A stretch of DNA of 64,000 nt, taken from CAWJPW01 sp963844845 (lineage in GTDB: Bacteria > Acidobacteriota > Thermoanaerobaculia > Thermoanaerobaculales > Sulfomarinibacteraceae). Positions 54,838-63,541 of this stretch are shown in pieces. The stretch spans positions 124,001 through 188,000 of the forward strand of contig CAWJPW010000003.1 of assembly GCA_963844845.1 (NCBI GenBank), in the 5' to 3' direction. The stretch's first letter is position 1. Each line of letters starts with the position of its first letter. Position numbers and translations under genes: made by a program. Below the pieces are notes generated by a model. It worked only from the letters and a program-made list of their open reading frames with translations, ran no database searches and was not told the origin of the DNA.

Positions 54838-54926
54838 ATTGACCACACTCGTGGGGGGCTTGGAGGGTCCACATCGAGTGCGTCCTGTCTCGAGATTTTC
54901 ATAGGGGTTCATAAGGAGGTATCACG

Positions 54927-57812
54927 ATGCGTCGATTGACTGTTTTCGTTTGCGCCTTGGCGTTGCTGACCGCCGGGGTCGCGTCGGCCCAGGTGACCAG
55001 CGGTCGCCTCACCGGCCAGATCAGCGACAACGAGGGGAAAGCCCTTCCCGGTGTGACCGTCACCATCAGCTCCGACAATCTCATCGGTGGTGCGCAGACC
55101 GCCGTCACCGGAGCCGAGGGTGGCTTTGCCTTCAACCTGCTGCCTCCGGGCATGTACGACATTGCCACCGCGCTGCCCGGGTTCACGCCCGCCGCGATGC
55201 AGGCGCGGGTGAACATCTCCCGCACCACCGAGGTGCGGATCCAGATGGTGCTCTCGCAGTTTGCCGAGGAGATCCAGGTGGTCGCCGAGGCGCCGGTGGT
55301 GGACACCTCCCAGGTGGACACCGGCCAGGTCTTCGACGAGACCTACCTGCAGAACGCCGCCATCGGCATGGGCGGCCGTGACTACCTGTCCATCATCGGG
55401 CAGGCCGCGGGCGTCGCCGGCTCCGGCAACGTCAACGTGTACGGTTCGACCTTCACCGAGAACAACTACCTGGTCGACGGCCTCACCACCACCGACCCGG
55501 TGACCGCCACCTTCGGCACCAACTTCAACTACGACGCCATCCAGGAGGTCAACTTCCTCACCGGCGGCTTCGAGGCGGAGTTCGGTCAGGCCACCGGCGG
55601 CATCGTCAACCTGGTGACCAAGTCGGGCGGCAACGAGTTCTCCGGCACCCTCGACATGCGCTACCGCGATGAGAGCTTCGCGGAGTCCGGCGACCACTAC
55701 GACCCGAACAACAACATCTCGTCGCTGCGCGACATCTCCGCCACCCTCGGCGGCCCGATCATCCGCGACAAGGTGTGGTTCTTCGTCTCGGCCGAGAACG
55801 TGGTCTCCAAGGCGACCCCGCCGTTCTCCGACAGCCTCGGGCTCCCCGAGTCGTTCTGGTTCCAGCCCGGCACCCGCAAGTACGAGGGCTGGAACTACAT
55901 CGGCAAGGCCACCTGGCAGGCAACCGACGCCAACCGCGTGGTCTTCAAGTTCTCGGGCGATCCCGCGGACATCGACTACGCGTCGACCAGCGTCTACCGC
56001 AAGCCCGAGGCCGACCGCTTCCAGACCCAGGGCGGCAACATCTACCAGGCCGAGCTCGACTCGGTGCTGTCCGACAACATGCTGTTCACCGGCGCGGTGG
56101 GCATCAACCGGTCGAGCCTCGACTCGTACCCCGAGAACGGCTCCATCGAGATGCCCGGGCACTACAACTACGACACCCAGCTCTACACAGAGAATTACAT
56201 GAACGCGCAGTACTCCACGCGCGACCGTGACACGGCGCGGGGCAGCCTCACCTACTTCATCGACGACCTTGCCGGCTCGCACGAGTTCAAGGGCGGCGTC
56301 GAGTACAATAAGATCAACTTCTCGTCCCGCAACTTCCGTACCGGTGACCGCTCGTTCTACGACTGGCAGGCGGACTACACCTTCGACGGTGTCCCTGACA
56401 CCTACGACGGCAACGGCGACGGGATCACCGACTACATCATGTATCAGGGCTACCCCTTCGAGAACGCCCGCCTCGCGAAGAAGAGCGAGGGCAAGCTGTG
56501 GACCGCCTTCATCCAGGACGCGTGGCGGCCAACCCCCAACATCACCATCAAGCCCGGCATCCGCTACGACACCGTGGCCTTCGACAACAACTTTGGCGAC
56601 CAGGTCGCCGACATGGGCAAGGTGCAGCCCCGCCTCGGCGTCGCATGGGACGTGACGGGCAACGGTAAGCACGTGGTGCGCGCCAACTGGGGCCGCTTCA
56701 TGCACCCCACCGCGCTGACCATTCCCAACTTCGTCAGCGGGCTGGCCCAGGGCACCGCGCGCTACATCGGCTACGAGTACTGGTGCAACGCGGGCTACTG
56801 CGACCCCGACTTCCTCACCTCGGCGTTCGGCGACCCCTACACCTACACCGACCAGTACGGCTACGACCACATGTACTTCCCCTACGACGCGTACGGCTAC
56901 GAGCCTGCGCAGACCTGGGATACCCTGGGTGTGGGCTCCATCAACGCCCCCTACGCCGACGAGTTCATCCTCGGCTACGAGACCGAGCTCTTCACGAACA
57001 CCTCCATCGAGGTGAACTACATCAACAAGAACTCCAAGGACCTCCTCGAGGACACCTGCAACGACAACAGCTGGACCTGGGGCGACGGCACTCCGGCCTC
57101 GTTGGACGACCCGAGCACCTGGACCAACCTCGACAACTGCTCCACCTTCGTGCTCGGCAACCTCCCCGGCCTCAAGCGCGACTACCGCGCCTACGTGGTG
57201 AAGTTCGAGTCGCGGGCGCGCGACTGGTTCCACATCATCGCCAGCTACACCTGGTCCAAGTCGCAGGGCAACACCGAGGCCGACGCCACCTACGGCTACG
57301 CCACCGGCGGCTATGACGTGTACCCCATTGACTTCTTCCACATGTACGGCTTCACCTCCGACCACCGCCGCCACCGCATCAAGATGAACGGCTACTTCCT
57401 GCTCCCCTACGACATCACCGTGGGCTTCGACGCCTTCTGGTCCTCGCCCGGTCACTACACCGTGACGGCGGACTGCGGTGACGTGCAGAGTGCCTCCCCC
57501 GACGAGCTCGCGGCTGCGGGTATCGACCCGGCGTGGGTGGACTACTGCTACCCCGGCGGCGGCTACACCCTCAACGTGACGCCGCGGGGTGCCGCCACCA
57601 CCAACAGCAACTACCAGCTCGACCTGCAGGCCTCCAAGGCCTTCAAGGTTCGTGACATTTCCCTCGAGGCTATCTTCACCATCATCAACGCCTTCTCCAA
57701 CGAGCGGCCCGTCTCGTTCCAGTCGACCGCCCTCACGAACACCCCGGTGGGCACGCCTCTCGATTGGCAGAACCCCCGTCGTTACGAGCTCGGTCTGCGG
57801 CTCGAGTTCTGA
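54927..57812 (+). CDS. TonB-dependent receptor with N-terminal carboxypeptidase-regulatory-like domain
   Basis: 961 aa. Signal peptide MRRLTVFVCALALLTAGVAS; a CarboxypepD_reg beta-sandwich at about 25-110 (GRLTGQISDNEGKALPGVTV); a plug at about 115-240 (NNYLVDGLTTTDPVTATFGT, EAEFGQATGGIVNLVTKSGG); then a 22-strand-type barrel rich in Tyr and Asp, ending in Phe (GLRLEF). This is the Oar-like receptor type that is abundant in Acidobacteriota. It binds a substrate at the cell surface and imports it with TonB energy; the ligand is unknown and no SusD-like partner is present. It has its own promoter and terminator. Confidence 0.93.
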   Translation: MRRLTVFVCALALLTAGVASAQVTSGRLTGQISDNEGKALPGVTVTISSDNLIGGAQTAVTGAEGGFAFNLLPPGMYDIATALPGFTPAAMQARVNISRTTEVRIQMVLSQFAEEIQVVAEAPVVDTSQVDTGQVFDETYLQNAAIGMGGRDYLSIIGQAAGVAGSGNVNVYGSTFTENNYLVDGLTTTDPVTATFGTNFNYDAIQEVNFLTGGFEAEFGQATGGIVNLVTKSGGNEFSGTLDMRYRDESFAESGDHYDPNNNISSLRDISATLGGPIIRDKVWFFVSAENVVSKATPPFSDSLGLPESFWFQPGTRKYEGWNYIGKATWQATDANRVVFKFSGDPADIDYASTSVYRKPEADRFQTQGGNIYQAELDSVLSDNMLFTGAVGINRSSLDSYPENGSIEMPGHYNYDTQLYTENYMNAQYSTRDRDTARGSLTYFIDDLAGSHEFKGGVEYNKINFSSRNFRTGDRSFYDWQADYTFDGVPDTYDGNGDGITDYIMYQGYPFENARLAKKSEGKLWTAFIQDAWRPTPNITIKPGIRYDTVAFDNNFGDQVADMGKVQPRLGVAWDVTGNGKHVVRANWGRFMHPTALTIPNFVSGLAQGTARYIGYEYWCNAGYCDPDFLTSAFGDPYTYTDQYGYDHMYFPYDAYGYEPAQTWDTLGVGSINAPYADEFILGYETELFTNTSIEVNYINKNSKDLLEDTCNDNSWTWGDGTPASLDDPSTWTNLDNCSTFVLGNLPGLKRDYRAYVVKFESRARDWFHIIASYTWSKSQGNTEADATYGYATGGYDVYPIDFFHMYGFTSDHRRHRIKMNGYFLLPYDITVGFDAFWSSPGHYTVTADCGDVQSASPDELAAAGIDPAWVDYCYPGGGYTLNVTPRGAATTNSNYQLDLQASKAFKVRDISLEAIFTIINAFSNERPVSFQSTALTNTPVGTPLDWQNPRRYELGLRLEF

Positions 57813-57832
57813 TCGTCAACCTCAACTGAGCA

Positions 57833-57866
57833 ACGGGCCCGCGCCTCGGCGCGGGCCCGTTTTTTG
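57833..57866 (+). terminator. Terminator of the TonB-dependent receptor gene
   Basis: A long GC stem ACGGGCCCGCGCC / GGCGCGGGCCCGT (57833-57860) followed by TTTTTT, 20 bp after the receptor stop codon. Confidence 0.95.
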
Positions 57867-57896
57867 TCCCATGGTAGAGTGACCTCGCGGGGGCGA

Positions 57897-58916
57897 ATGT
57901 ACGAGATCCAGTTCCATCCGGCCGACATCCGCAAGAAGGTGCGGTACCTCTTCCTCTCCCGGCGCGGCGCGCGCTGGGTGGTGGCGGGGCTGGCAGCTGC
58001 CGCGGTGGTGTTGCTGCTGGGGTTGGCGCTCTCGCCCCTGGGCGTGCGCTCGCTGTTGCTCGCCTCGGACCTCCACTCGGCCCGTCACCAGCACCGGCTG
58101 CAGCGCGAGATCATGGCCCAACGCCAGGCCGATCTCGGGCGGCTGCAGGCGCGCACCGATCTGGCGCGGGCTCGGCAGCGGCAGATGGGACTGATCCTCG
58201 GCGCCGAGCAGGAGGAGCGGGGGCTCGGCGGCTTCCCCGACCCGGTGCGTGCCAACCTCACGGTGCTGGAAGCGACAGTGGCGCTGCGCCGGGCCGGGCG
58301 GCTGGAGACCGAGACCAAGGCGTTGCTGACCCTGGCCGACGAGCTCGCCCGCTTCGCCCGGGAGAACCAGGAGCTGACGCGGGTGGTGCCGTCCATATGC
58401 CCGCTACCGGTGGGCAGCTTCGTGCTCACCTCGCCGTTCGGGCACCGTACCTCGCCGTTCACGGGCGGTCCGGACTTCCACGCCGGCATCGACCTCGCCG
58501 CCCGCGAGGGCACGCCGGTGAGCGCCGCCGGTGACGGCCGCGTGGTCTTCGCTGGGCGCTTCCCGCTGCGTCGCAACGTGCGCTGGTGGCGCTACGGCAA
58601 CGTCGTGGTGTTGGCCCATGGCCACCGCTTCATCACCATCTACGCCCACCTGGAGAGTATCAACGTGCGGCGCGACCAGCGGGTCAAGCGCGGCGCCGAG
58701 ATCGGCACGGTGGGGAGCACCGGCTGGAGCACCTCGCCGCACCTCCACTACGAGGTGCGGCGGCGCGACGAGGGCGGCGGCGAGCCGGTGCCCACCGACC
58801 CGCGGATCTACATCCTCAACTACCAGTGGAGCGGGCAGGAGGCCCTGCTGGCGGCGAGCCGGACCGCACCGCCTCCCGAGTTCGACCCGCTGCCCTCGAT
58901 CGTGGCCATGAGGTGA
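57897..58916 (+). CDS. M23 (LytM) family peptidase, membrane-anchored
   Basis: 339 aa from the ATG at 57897 (GCGGGGGCG upstream). One membrane helix at about 25-50 (WVVAGLAAAAVVLLLGLALS) is followed by a periplasmic coiled coil (about 60-165). The LytM domain at about 180-310 has zinc ligands in FHAGIDLA (HxxxD) and SPHLHYEV (HxH), with LTSPFGHRTSPFTGGPDFHA. It should cut peptidoglycan cross-links or act as an activator in cell-shape or division control. The next gene starts 3 bp after its stop. Confidence 0.92.
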   Translation: MYEIQFHPADIRKKVRYLFLSRRGARWVVAGLAAAAVVLLLGLALSPLGVRSLLLASDLHSARHQHRLQREIMAQRQADLGRLQARTDLARARQRQMGLILGAEQEERGLGGFPDPVRANLTVLEATVALRRAGRLETETKALLTLADELARFARENQELTRVVPSICPLPVGSFVLTSPFGHRTSPFTGGPDFHAGIDLAAREGTPVSAAGDGRVVFAGRFPLRRNVRWWRYGNVVVLAHGHRFITIYAHLESINVRRDQRVKRGAEIGTVGSTGWSTSPHLHYEVRRRDEGGGEPVPTDPRIYILNYQWSGQEALLAASRTAPPPEFDPLPSIVAMR

Positions 58917-58919
58917 GTG

Positions 58920-59678
58920 ATGGACGAGGAGCGCAACTTCCCGACGATGATCATCCCGGCGGGCGCCGAGATCGGCGTCAACCAGCAGGGGCAGCTGTCG
59001 ATCCGCACGCCGGGGAACCTCGTGATCCAGAACTCCGGGACCTACTCGATCATCGAGTCGGCCCGCGGCTCGGTGCGTATCGACCCCACGGTGCAGGTGG
59101 AGGCCGTCTCCATTCAGGCGGCGGACTCCTGCTTCATCGCCGGCGAGCTCACCGCGTGGCGGGTCAAGGCCAAGAAGATCATTCTCGAGCGCGGCGCCCA
59201 GGCCTACATCATGCTCCAGGAGTCCGAGAGCCTGGAGCTCGACCGCAACGCGCGGCTGGTGGGTAACTTCGCGTCGCAGAAGGAGCTCTATCTCATGCTC
59301 GGGCGCTTCAGCCGCCAGCTCCGTCAGCTGCCCCAGGGATTGGGTGAGGAGCAGCGCCGCGGCAGCGCCAGCTGGCTGCCGCAGGGTGACGATGAGCCGT
59401 TCGTGGCCCCCGACGGCGAGGATGAGCTCGGCCGCGAACGGCAGCAGCAGCGTGGCGAGGTGCTTTCGCTGGTGCGCGTCCTCCTCGAACGCGAGCTCGG
59501 CCGCGGCGCGCTCGAGGACGGGTCGCGCGGGGCGCTCGAGCAGCTGGTGGCGCTGGTCCGCGAGGGTGACCACGAGCGCCTCGCCGAGGCCTACCGCTAC
59601 CTGCTGTCACAGGTGGAGAACCCCTCCGACGACCTTCAGCAGGCGAAGGAGATGCTGGGGCGGCTGTTCCAGGCGTAG
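58920..59678 (+). CDS. Possible bactofilin-like protein, cotranscribed with the M23 peptidase
   Basis: 252 aa from the ATG at 58920 (a GTG at 58917 is also possible). Residues about 10-115 read as regular short beta strands (IPAGAEIGVNQQGQLSIRTP, SVRIDPTVQVEAVSIQAADS, GELTAWRVKAKKIILERGAQ) like the beta-helix of bactofilins, though the match is not clear enough to be sure. Residues about 150-252 are charged and helical. Bactofilins often sit beside M23 peptidases and localise them (established for CcmA-Csd and BacA-type pairs). The neighbour supports this reading; the function remains inference. Confidence 0.6.
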   Translation: MDEERNFPTMIIPAGAEIGVNQQGQLSIRTPGNLVIQNSGTYSIIESARGSVRIDPTVQVEAVSIQAADSCFIAGELTAWRVKAKKIILERGAQAYIMLQESESLELDRNARLVGNFASQKELYLMLGRFSRQLRQLPQGLGEEQRRGSASWLPQGDDEPFVAPDGEDELGRERQQQRGEVLSLVRVLLERELGRGALEDGSRGALEQLVALVREGDHERLAEAYRYLLSQVENPSDDLQQAKEMLGRLFQA

Positions 59679-59884
59679 CCCCGGCCGGCATCGGCCCGCC
59701 CACCGTGGGCCTCGGATGCCGCCGAGGCACGCCCGGCCGCGGCTTCCGCCGCGGCGGCGAGCCCTGCGCCCCGAGCGCGTAAGGAAAGGCGTTCCGGAAG
59801 CACTGGTGATCCCATCGCATCGATGCGGAGAACGTCGTGTCTGTAGGCTTTCGCCGATCAGCGGAGGGAAGCCCGGCACCGCCT

Positions 59885-60160
59885 CGGAGCACAGGCCCTC
59901 CGGCGGACGTGCCGTCCCGAACACTTTTCCGGAAGCGCCTCCTCATCTGGAGCGCGATGGCGGAAACAGTGTTCGGGGGGGCACTCACGGCCCTTCGCGC
60001 TGGCAGCGGTGGCCCCGACCAACCAGGCAGGCGACTCGGCGCTGAGGGCCCGAGGGCGGCCTGGCTGCCGTGCGCCGGCGCACGCTGTTGCCGCTCTCGG
60101 GACCGCGCCGACGGGCGGCGGCGCAGCCGCCGTCCGGAAGCCGGTGCCAGCAGAACCTCC
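59885..60160 (+). repeat. Dispersed repeat family, copy F
   Basis: Lead-in CGGAGCACAGGCCCTCCGGC, GGACGTGCC; arms 59911-59932 (CCCGAACACTTTTCC) and 59961-59982 (GGAAACAGTGTTCGGGG), the CGAACACT type; then GGGCACTCACGGCC, AACCAGGCAGGCGACTCGGC, GCTGAGGGCCCGAGGGCGGC, GACCGCGCCGACGGGCGGCG and the hairpin GGGCGGCGGCGCAGCCGCCG. It lies between the bactofilin-like gene and gcvT in a 900-bp gap. The part before it (59679-59884) shows only short GC hairpins. Confidence 0.87.
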
Positions 60161-60313
60161 TGTCAGGCTGGCGATTCGACCAAGGCGTCGCCGAGACGTA
60201 GCAGCGCTACGTCGCAGGCGGCGGCGCCGCGGGAAGCGCCGCCCTGGCTGGTTGATCCGCGGTCGGAGCAGATAATCGGGCAGACCCGCGCGCGCCAAGG
60301 GCCCGAGGGCGGC
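60160..60313 (+). repeat. 154-bp second repeat module, copy after repeat F
   Basis: Same length and block order as 29987-30140, with the perfect hairpin GACGTAGCAGCGCTACGTC at 60195-60213. It is followed at 60307-60357 by a second copy of the tail of repeat F (GCAGCCGCCGTCCGG, AGCCGGTGCCAGCAGAACCT). The rest of the gap to gcvT shows nothing but the promoter. Confidence 0.85.
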
Positions 60314-60522
60314 GCAGCCGCCGTCCGGGAGCCGGTGCCAGCAGAACCTCCTGCCAGCATTCCCATGCCGCGCGCCGAAGCCGCCTCAGCTCGCACGAAG
60401 CGGCCGGCGGGCTCCGGCGGCGTGTACACGCCCGCGCAGGGATGTTCTCGACCGGCTCTCTGAGCTGCCTTCTCCTGGCGGCTTCCCGGGCAGCTTCGCT
60501 GGGGTTCAGTGGGTATCGCGCA

Positions 60523-60551
60523 TTGGTCCCTGAGAAAGTTAGTGCTAGTCT
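60523..60551 (+). promoter_or_regulatory. Promoter of gcvT
   Basis: TTGGTC (60523-60528), 17 bp, TAGTCT (60546-60551). The leader is only about 24 nt, which leaves no room for a glycine riboswitch. GGGAGGGAGG lies before the ATG. Confidence 0.55.
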
Positions 60552-60581
60552 TCACGAGGCCCGCAGGGAGGGAGGTGGAGC

Positions 60582-61706
60582 ATGGAATCGACTGGCAATC
60601 CGCGGCGCACCCCGCTGTATGAGGAGCACGTCGCTGCCGGCGGCCGAATGGTGGAGTTCGCCGGTTTCGAGATGCCGGTTCAGTACTCAGGCCTTGCAGA
60701 TGAGCACACTGCGGTGCGTACGCGTGCCGGCCTGTTCGACGTCTCCCACATGGGCGAGGTCTTCGTGCGCGGTCCTCGCGCTCTGGACTTCGTGCAGAAG
60801 ATCTCGTGCAACGACCACCAGAAGATGGTTGTGGGTCGCGCCCAGTACACCGGCCTCATGTACCCCCAGGGCACCTTCGTGGACGACATGCTGGTCCACA
60901 AGATGGCCGACGACGAGTACCTGCTGGTGGTGAACGCTGCCAACACCGCCAAGGACGTCGACTACCTCACCGTGATCGCCGCCGACGAGGACGGCGTCGA
61001 GGTGGAGGATGCCTCGGCGGCGTGGGCACAGCTGGCGCTGCAGGGGCCGGTGGCGCTCGAGGTTTTGCAGCCCCTCGCCTCGCTCGACCTCAACACCATC
61101 AGGTACTACCGCTTCGTGTGGGGCGAGGTGGCCGGAGCCAGGGGGATCATCGCCCGCACGGGCTACACCGGCGAGGACGGCTTCGAGGTCTACGTGCCGC
61201 CCGCCGACGCCGCCGGCGTGTGGCGGGCAATCCTCGGCGAGGGCGCGCCCAAGGGCGTGATCCCCGCCGGCCTCGGCGCCCGTGACACCCTTCGTCTCGA
61301 GGCGGGAATGCCACTGTACGGCAACGACATCGACCACACGACCACGCCGCTCGAGGCGGGCCTCGGCTGGATCGTCAAGCTCGAGACGAAGGGCGACTTC
61401 CTCGGTCGCGACGAGCTGGAGCAGCAGACCGAAGAGGGCGTCGAGCGGCGGCTGGTGGGGTTCGAGATGGTGGACCGCGGCATCGCCCGGCACGGCTACC
61501 CGGTGCTCCTCGAGAGGGAGGGTGAGCCGGTGGGCGTGGTGACCTCGGGGACGCACTCGCCCACCCTCGGCCGCGCCATCGGCATGACCTACCTGCCGGT
61601 GGAGGCCGCCGAGGAGGGCCACGAGTTGCTGGTGGAGATCCGCGGGCGGACGGCGCGGGCGAAGGTGGTGCCGCTGCCGTTCTACTCGCGCAAGAAGAAG
61701 GCCTAA
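60582..61706 (+). CDS. gcvT: Glycine cleavage system T protein (aminomethyltransferase)
   Basis: 374 aa. Family motifs: TPLYEEHVAAGGRMVEFAGF, MPVQYSGLADEHTAVRTRAG, FDVSHMGEVFVRGPRALDF, the catalytic Asp and folate region GTFVDDMLV, and GYTGEDGFEVYVPPADAAGV, AGLGARDTLRLEAGMPLYGN. It transfers the methylene from H-protein aminomethyl-lipoate to tetrahydrofolate and frees ammonia. It is the first gene of the gcv set. Confidence 0.97.
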   Translation: MESTGNPRRTPLYEEHVAAGGRMVEFAGFEMPVQYSGLADEHTAVRTRAGLFDVSHMGEVFVRGPRALDFVQKISCNDHQKMVVGRAQYTGLMYPQGTFVDDMLVHKMADDEYLLVVNAANTAKDVDYLTVIAADEDGVEVEDASAAWAQLALQGPVALEVLQPLASLDLNTIRYYRFVWGEVAGARGIIARTGYTGEDGFEVYVPPADAAGVWRAILGEGAPKGVIPAGLGARDTLRLEAGMPLYGNDIDHTTTPLEAGLGWIVKLETKGDFLGRDELEQQTEEGVERRLVGFEMVDRGIARHGYPVLLEREGEPVGVVTSGTHSPTLGRAIGMTYLPVEAAEEGHELLVEIRGRTARAKVVPLPFYSRKKKA

Positions 61707-61726
61707 CTCGCGGCCGGGCGCCGCGT

Positions 61727-61755
61727 TGAGGACCCGGATCAGGTTGCTCTACAAT
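61727..61755 (+). promoter_or_regulatory. Internal promoter upstream of gcvH
   Basis: TTGAGG (61727-61732), 17 bp, TACAAT (61750-61755) in the 93-bp gap after gcvT; AAGGAGG precedes the gcvH ATG. It could give extra H, P1 and P2 protein relative to T. Confidence 0.6.
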
Positions 61756-61799
61756 GCGCGCCTCCACCGCCGAGGCGCGGTGCCACGAAGGAGGCATCC

Positions 61800-62186
61800 A
61801 TGTCGGTACCCAGCGATCTTCTCTACTCCAGGACCCACGAGTGGACCCGTCGTGAGGACGAGGAGCACGTGGTTGTGGGAATCAGCCAGTACGCCCAGGA
61901 TCAGCTCGGCGAGGTGGTCTACGTGGAGCTCCCCGAGGTCGGCCGCGTGGTCGACGGGGGCGAGGAGCTCGGTACCCTCGAGTCGGTCAAGGCCGTGTCG
62001 GAGTTCTTCGCGCCCGTGGCCGGTGAGGTCGTGGCCGTGAACGAGCGCCTCGAGGACGAGCCCAACCTGGTCAACGAGGATCCCTACGGCGACGGCTGGC
62101 TGCTACGGATCAAGCCTTCCGGGGCCGAGGGTGACCTGCTCTCCCCGGAGCAGTACGAGGAACTACTGGCCGAGGAGAGCGCCTGA
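61800..62186 (+). CDS. gcvH: Glycine cleavage system H protein (lipoyl carrier)
   Basis: 128 aa. The lipoylated Lys is in LGTLESVKAVSEFFAPVAGE, and the C-terminal lobe reads VNEDPYGDGWLLRIKP, both standard. It shuttles the aminomethyl group between the P, T and L proteins. Its stop overlaps the start of gcvPA (TGATG). Confidence 0.97.
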   Translation: MSVPSDLLYSRTHEWTRREDEEHVVVGISQYAQDQLGEVVYVELPEVGRVVDGGEELGTLESVKAVSEFFAPVAGEVVAVNERLEDEPNLVNEDPYGDGWLLRIKPSGAEGDLLSPEQYEELLAEESA

Positions 62187-63541
62187 TGCATCCGTGGATC
62201 GGAGCCGGCCCCGAGGATCGCCGGCGTCTGCGGGACGAGCTGGGGCTCGCCTCCGAGGAGGATCTCTTCGCATCCGTGCCCGCCGGGGTGAAGGTGGACC
62301 GGCTCGACCTCTCCGACGGTCGTGACGAGAGCGCGGTGCTGGCGGGCATGGCCGAGCTGGCCGGGGCCAACGTGACCCTGGGCAGCCGTCCTTCCTTCCT
62401 GGGCGCCGGGGTCTACCGCCACGTGCAGCCCACGGCGGTGGACGGCGTCCTGCAGCGGGCGGAGTTCTTCACCTCGTACACCCCCTACCAGCCCGAAATC
62501 TCCCAGGGCACGTTGCAGGTCATCTTCGAGTTTCAGACGCTCATCTGCCAGCTCACCGGGCTCGACGTGGCCAACGCCTCTCTGTACGACGGCGCCACCG
62601 CCCTGGTCGAGGCGATCCTCCTGTGCCACCGGGTGCTGCGCGGCAAGCGTGACCGGGTGGTGGTGTCGGAGGCGGTGCATCCAGTGTACCGGCGTGTCCT
62701 GGACGCCTACGCCCGCCCCCTGGGCCTCGAGGTGGTAACTGTTCCGCTGGGGCCCGACGGACGCAGCGAGCCGGCGGCCCTGGCCGCGGCGGCTTCCGAC
62801 GCCTGCTGCATCGCCGTGCAGTCACCCAACTTCGTCGGAACCGTCGAGGACCTGCCGGCGGTGGCGGAGGCGGCGCACGGTGTCGGCGCGTTGGCCGTGG
62901 AGGTGGTGGCCGAGGCGGTCTCCTTCGGCCTGCTGGCCGGCGGCGGCGCCTTCGGCTTCGACGTGGTGTGCGGCGAGGCGCAGGCGTTCGGGGTGCCGCC
63001 CGGCTTCGGCGGCCCCCATCTCGGTTTCTTCGCCTGCCGGCGCGAGCACATGCGGCAGATGCCGGGCCGCCTGGTGGGCGAGACGGTGGACGCCGACGGC
63101 CGCCGTGCGTACTGCCTCACGCTCTCCACCCGGGAGCAGCACATTCGGCGGGCCAAGGCGACCTCCAACATCTGCACCAACCACGGACTGGTGGCGCTGG
63201 CCGCCACAGTGTGGCTCGAGCTGCTCGGCCCCACCGGCCTGACCAAGGTGGCCCGCTCGTGCCTGGCCCGGACCGAGGAGCTCAAGCGCCGGCTCGGTGA
63301 GGCGCAGAGCCCGTGGCGCCTGGCCTACCCCGGTGCGCCGACGTTCAACGAGGTCCTCCTGGTCGGCCCGCACCCGGGCCGGGAGGCCGTGGATCGTCTG
63401 GCCGGAGAGGGTCTCCTTGCCGGCGTTCCATCGTGCCTGTGGGGGGGCGGTTGGCCCGATGGCATCCTCGTGGCGGTGACCGAGCGCAATCCCGCCAGCG
63501 ACCTCGAAGCCCTGGTGGACGCCCTGGGGAGGCTCGCATGA
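62186..63541 (+). CDS. gcvPA: Glycine dehydrogenase (decarboxylating) subunit 1
   Basis: 451 aa, the N-terminal half of the P protein as a separate chain, as in many bacteria and archaea with split GcvP. Features: MHPWIGAGPEDRRRLRDELG, FFTSYTPYQPEISQGTLQVI, EFQTLICQLTGLDVANASLY, FGVPPGFGGPHLGFFACRRE and GRLVGETVDADGRRAYCLTL. It pairs with GcvPB to decarboxylate glycine using PLP. It overlaps gcvPB by 4 bp (ATGA). Confidence 0.96.
   Translation: MHPWIGAGPEDRRRLRDELGLASEEDLFASVPAGVKVDRLDLSDGRDESAVLAGMAELAGANVTLGSRPSFLGAGVYRHVQPTAVDGVLQRAEFFTSYTPYQPEISQGTLQVIFEFQTLICQLTGLDVANASLYDGATALVEAILLCHRVLRGKRDRVVVSEAVHPVYRRVLDAYARPLGLEVVTVPLGPDGRSEPAALAAAASDACCIAVQSPNFVGTVEDLPAVAEAAHGVGALAVEVVAEAVSFGLLAGGGAFGFDVVCGEAQAFGVPPGFGGPHLGFFACRREHMRQMPGRLVGETVDADGRRAYCLTLSTREQHIRRAKATSNICTNHGLVALAATVWLELLGPTGLTKVARSCLARTEELKRRLGEAQSPWRLAYPGAPTFNEVLLVGPHPGREAVDRLAGEGLLAGVPSCLWGGGWPDGILVAVTERNPASDLEALVDALGRLA

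Noticed and set aside
54909..57455. 848-codon minus-strand frame opposite the TonB receptor
   Set aside because: The receptor has a signal peptide, plug, barrel, promoter, ribosome site and terminator. The antisense product is a Val/Gly/His-rich shadow.
60314..60581. Glycine riboswitch before gcvT
   Set aside because: The promoter at 60523-60551 leaves a leader of about 24 nt, and no paired glycine aptamer core is visible upstream.
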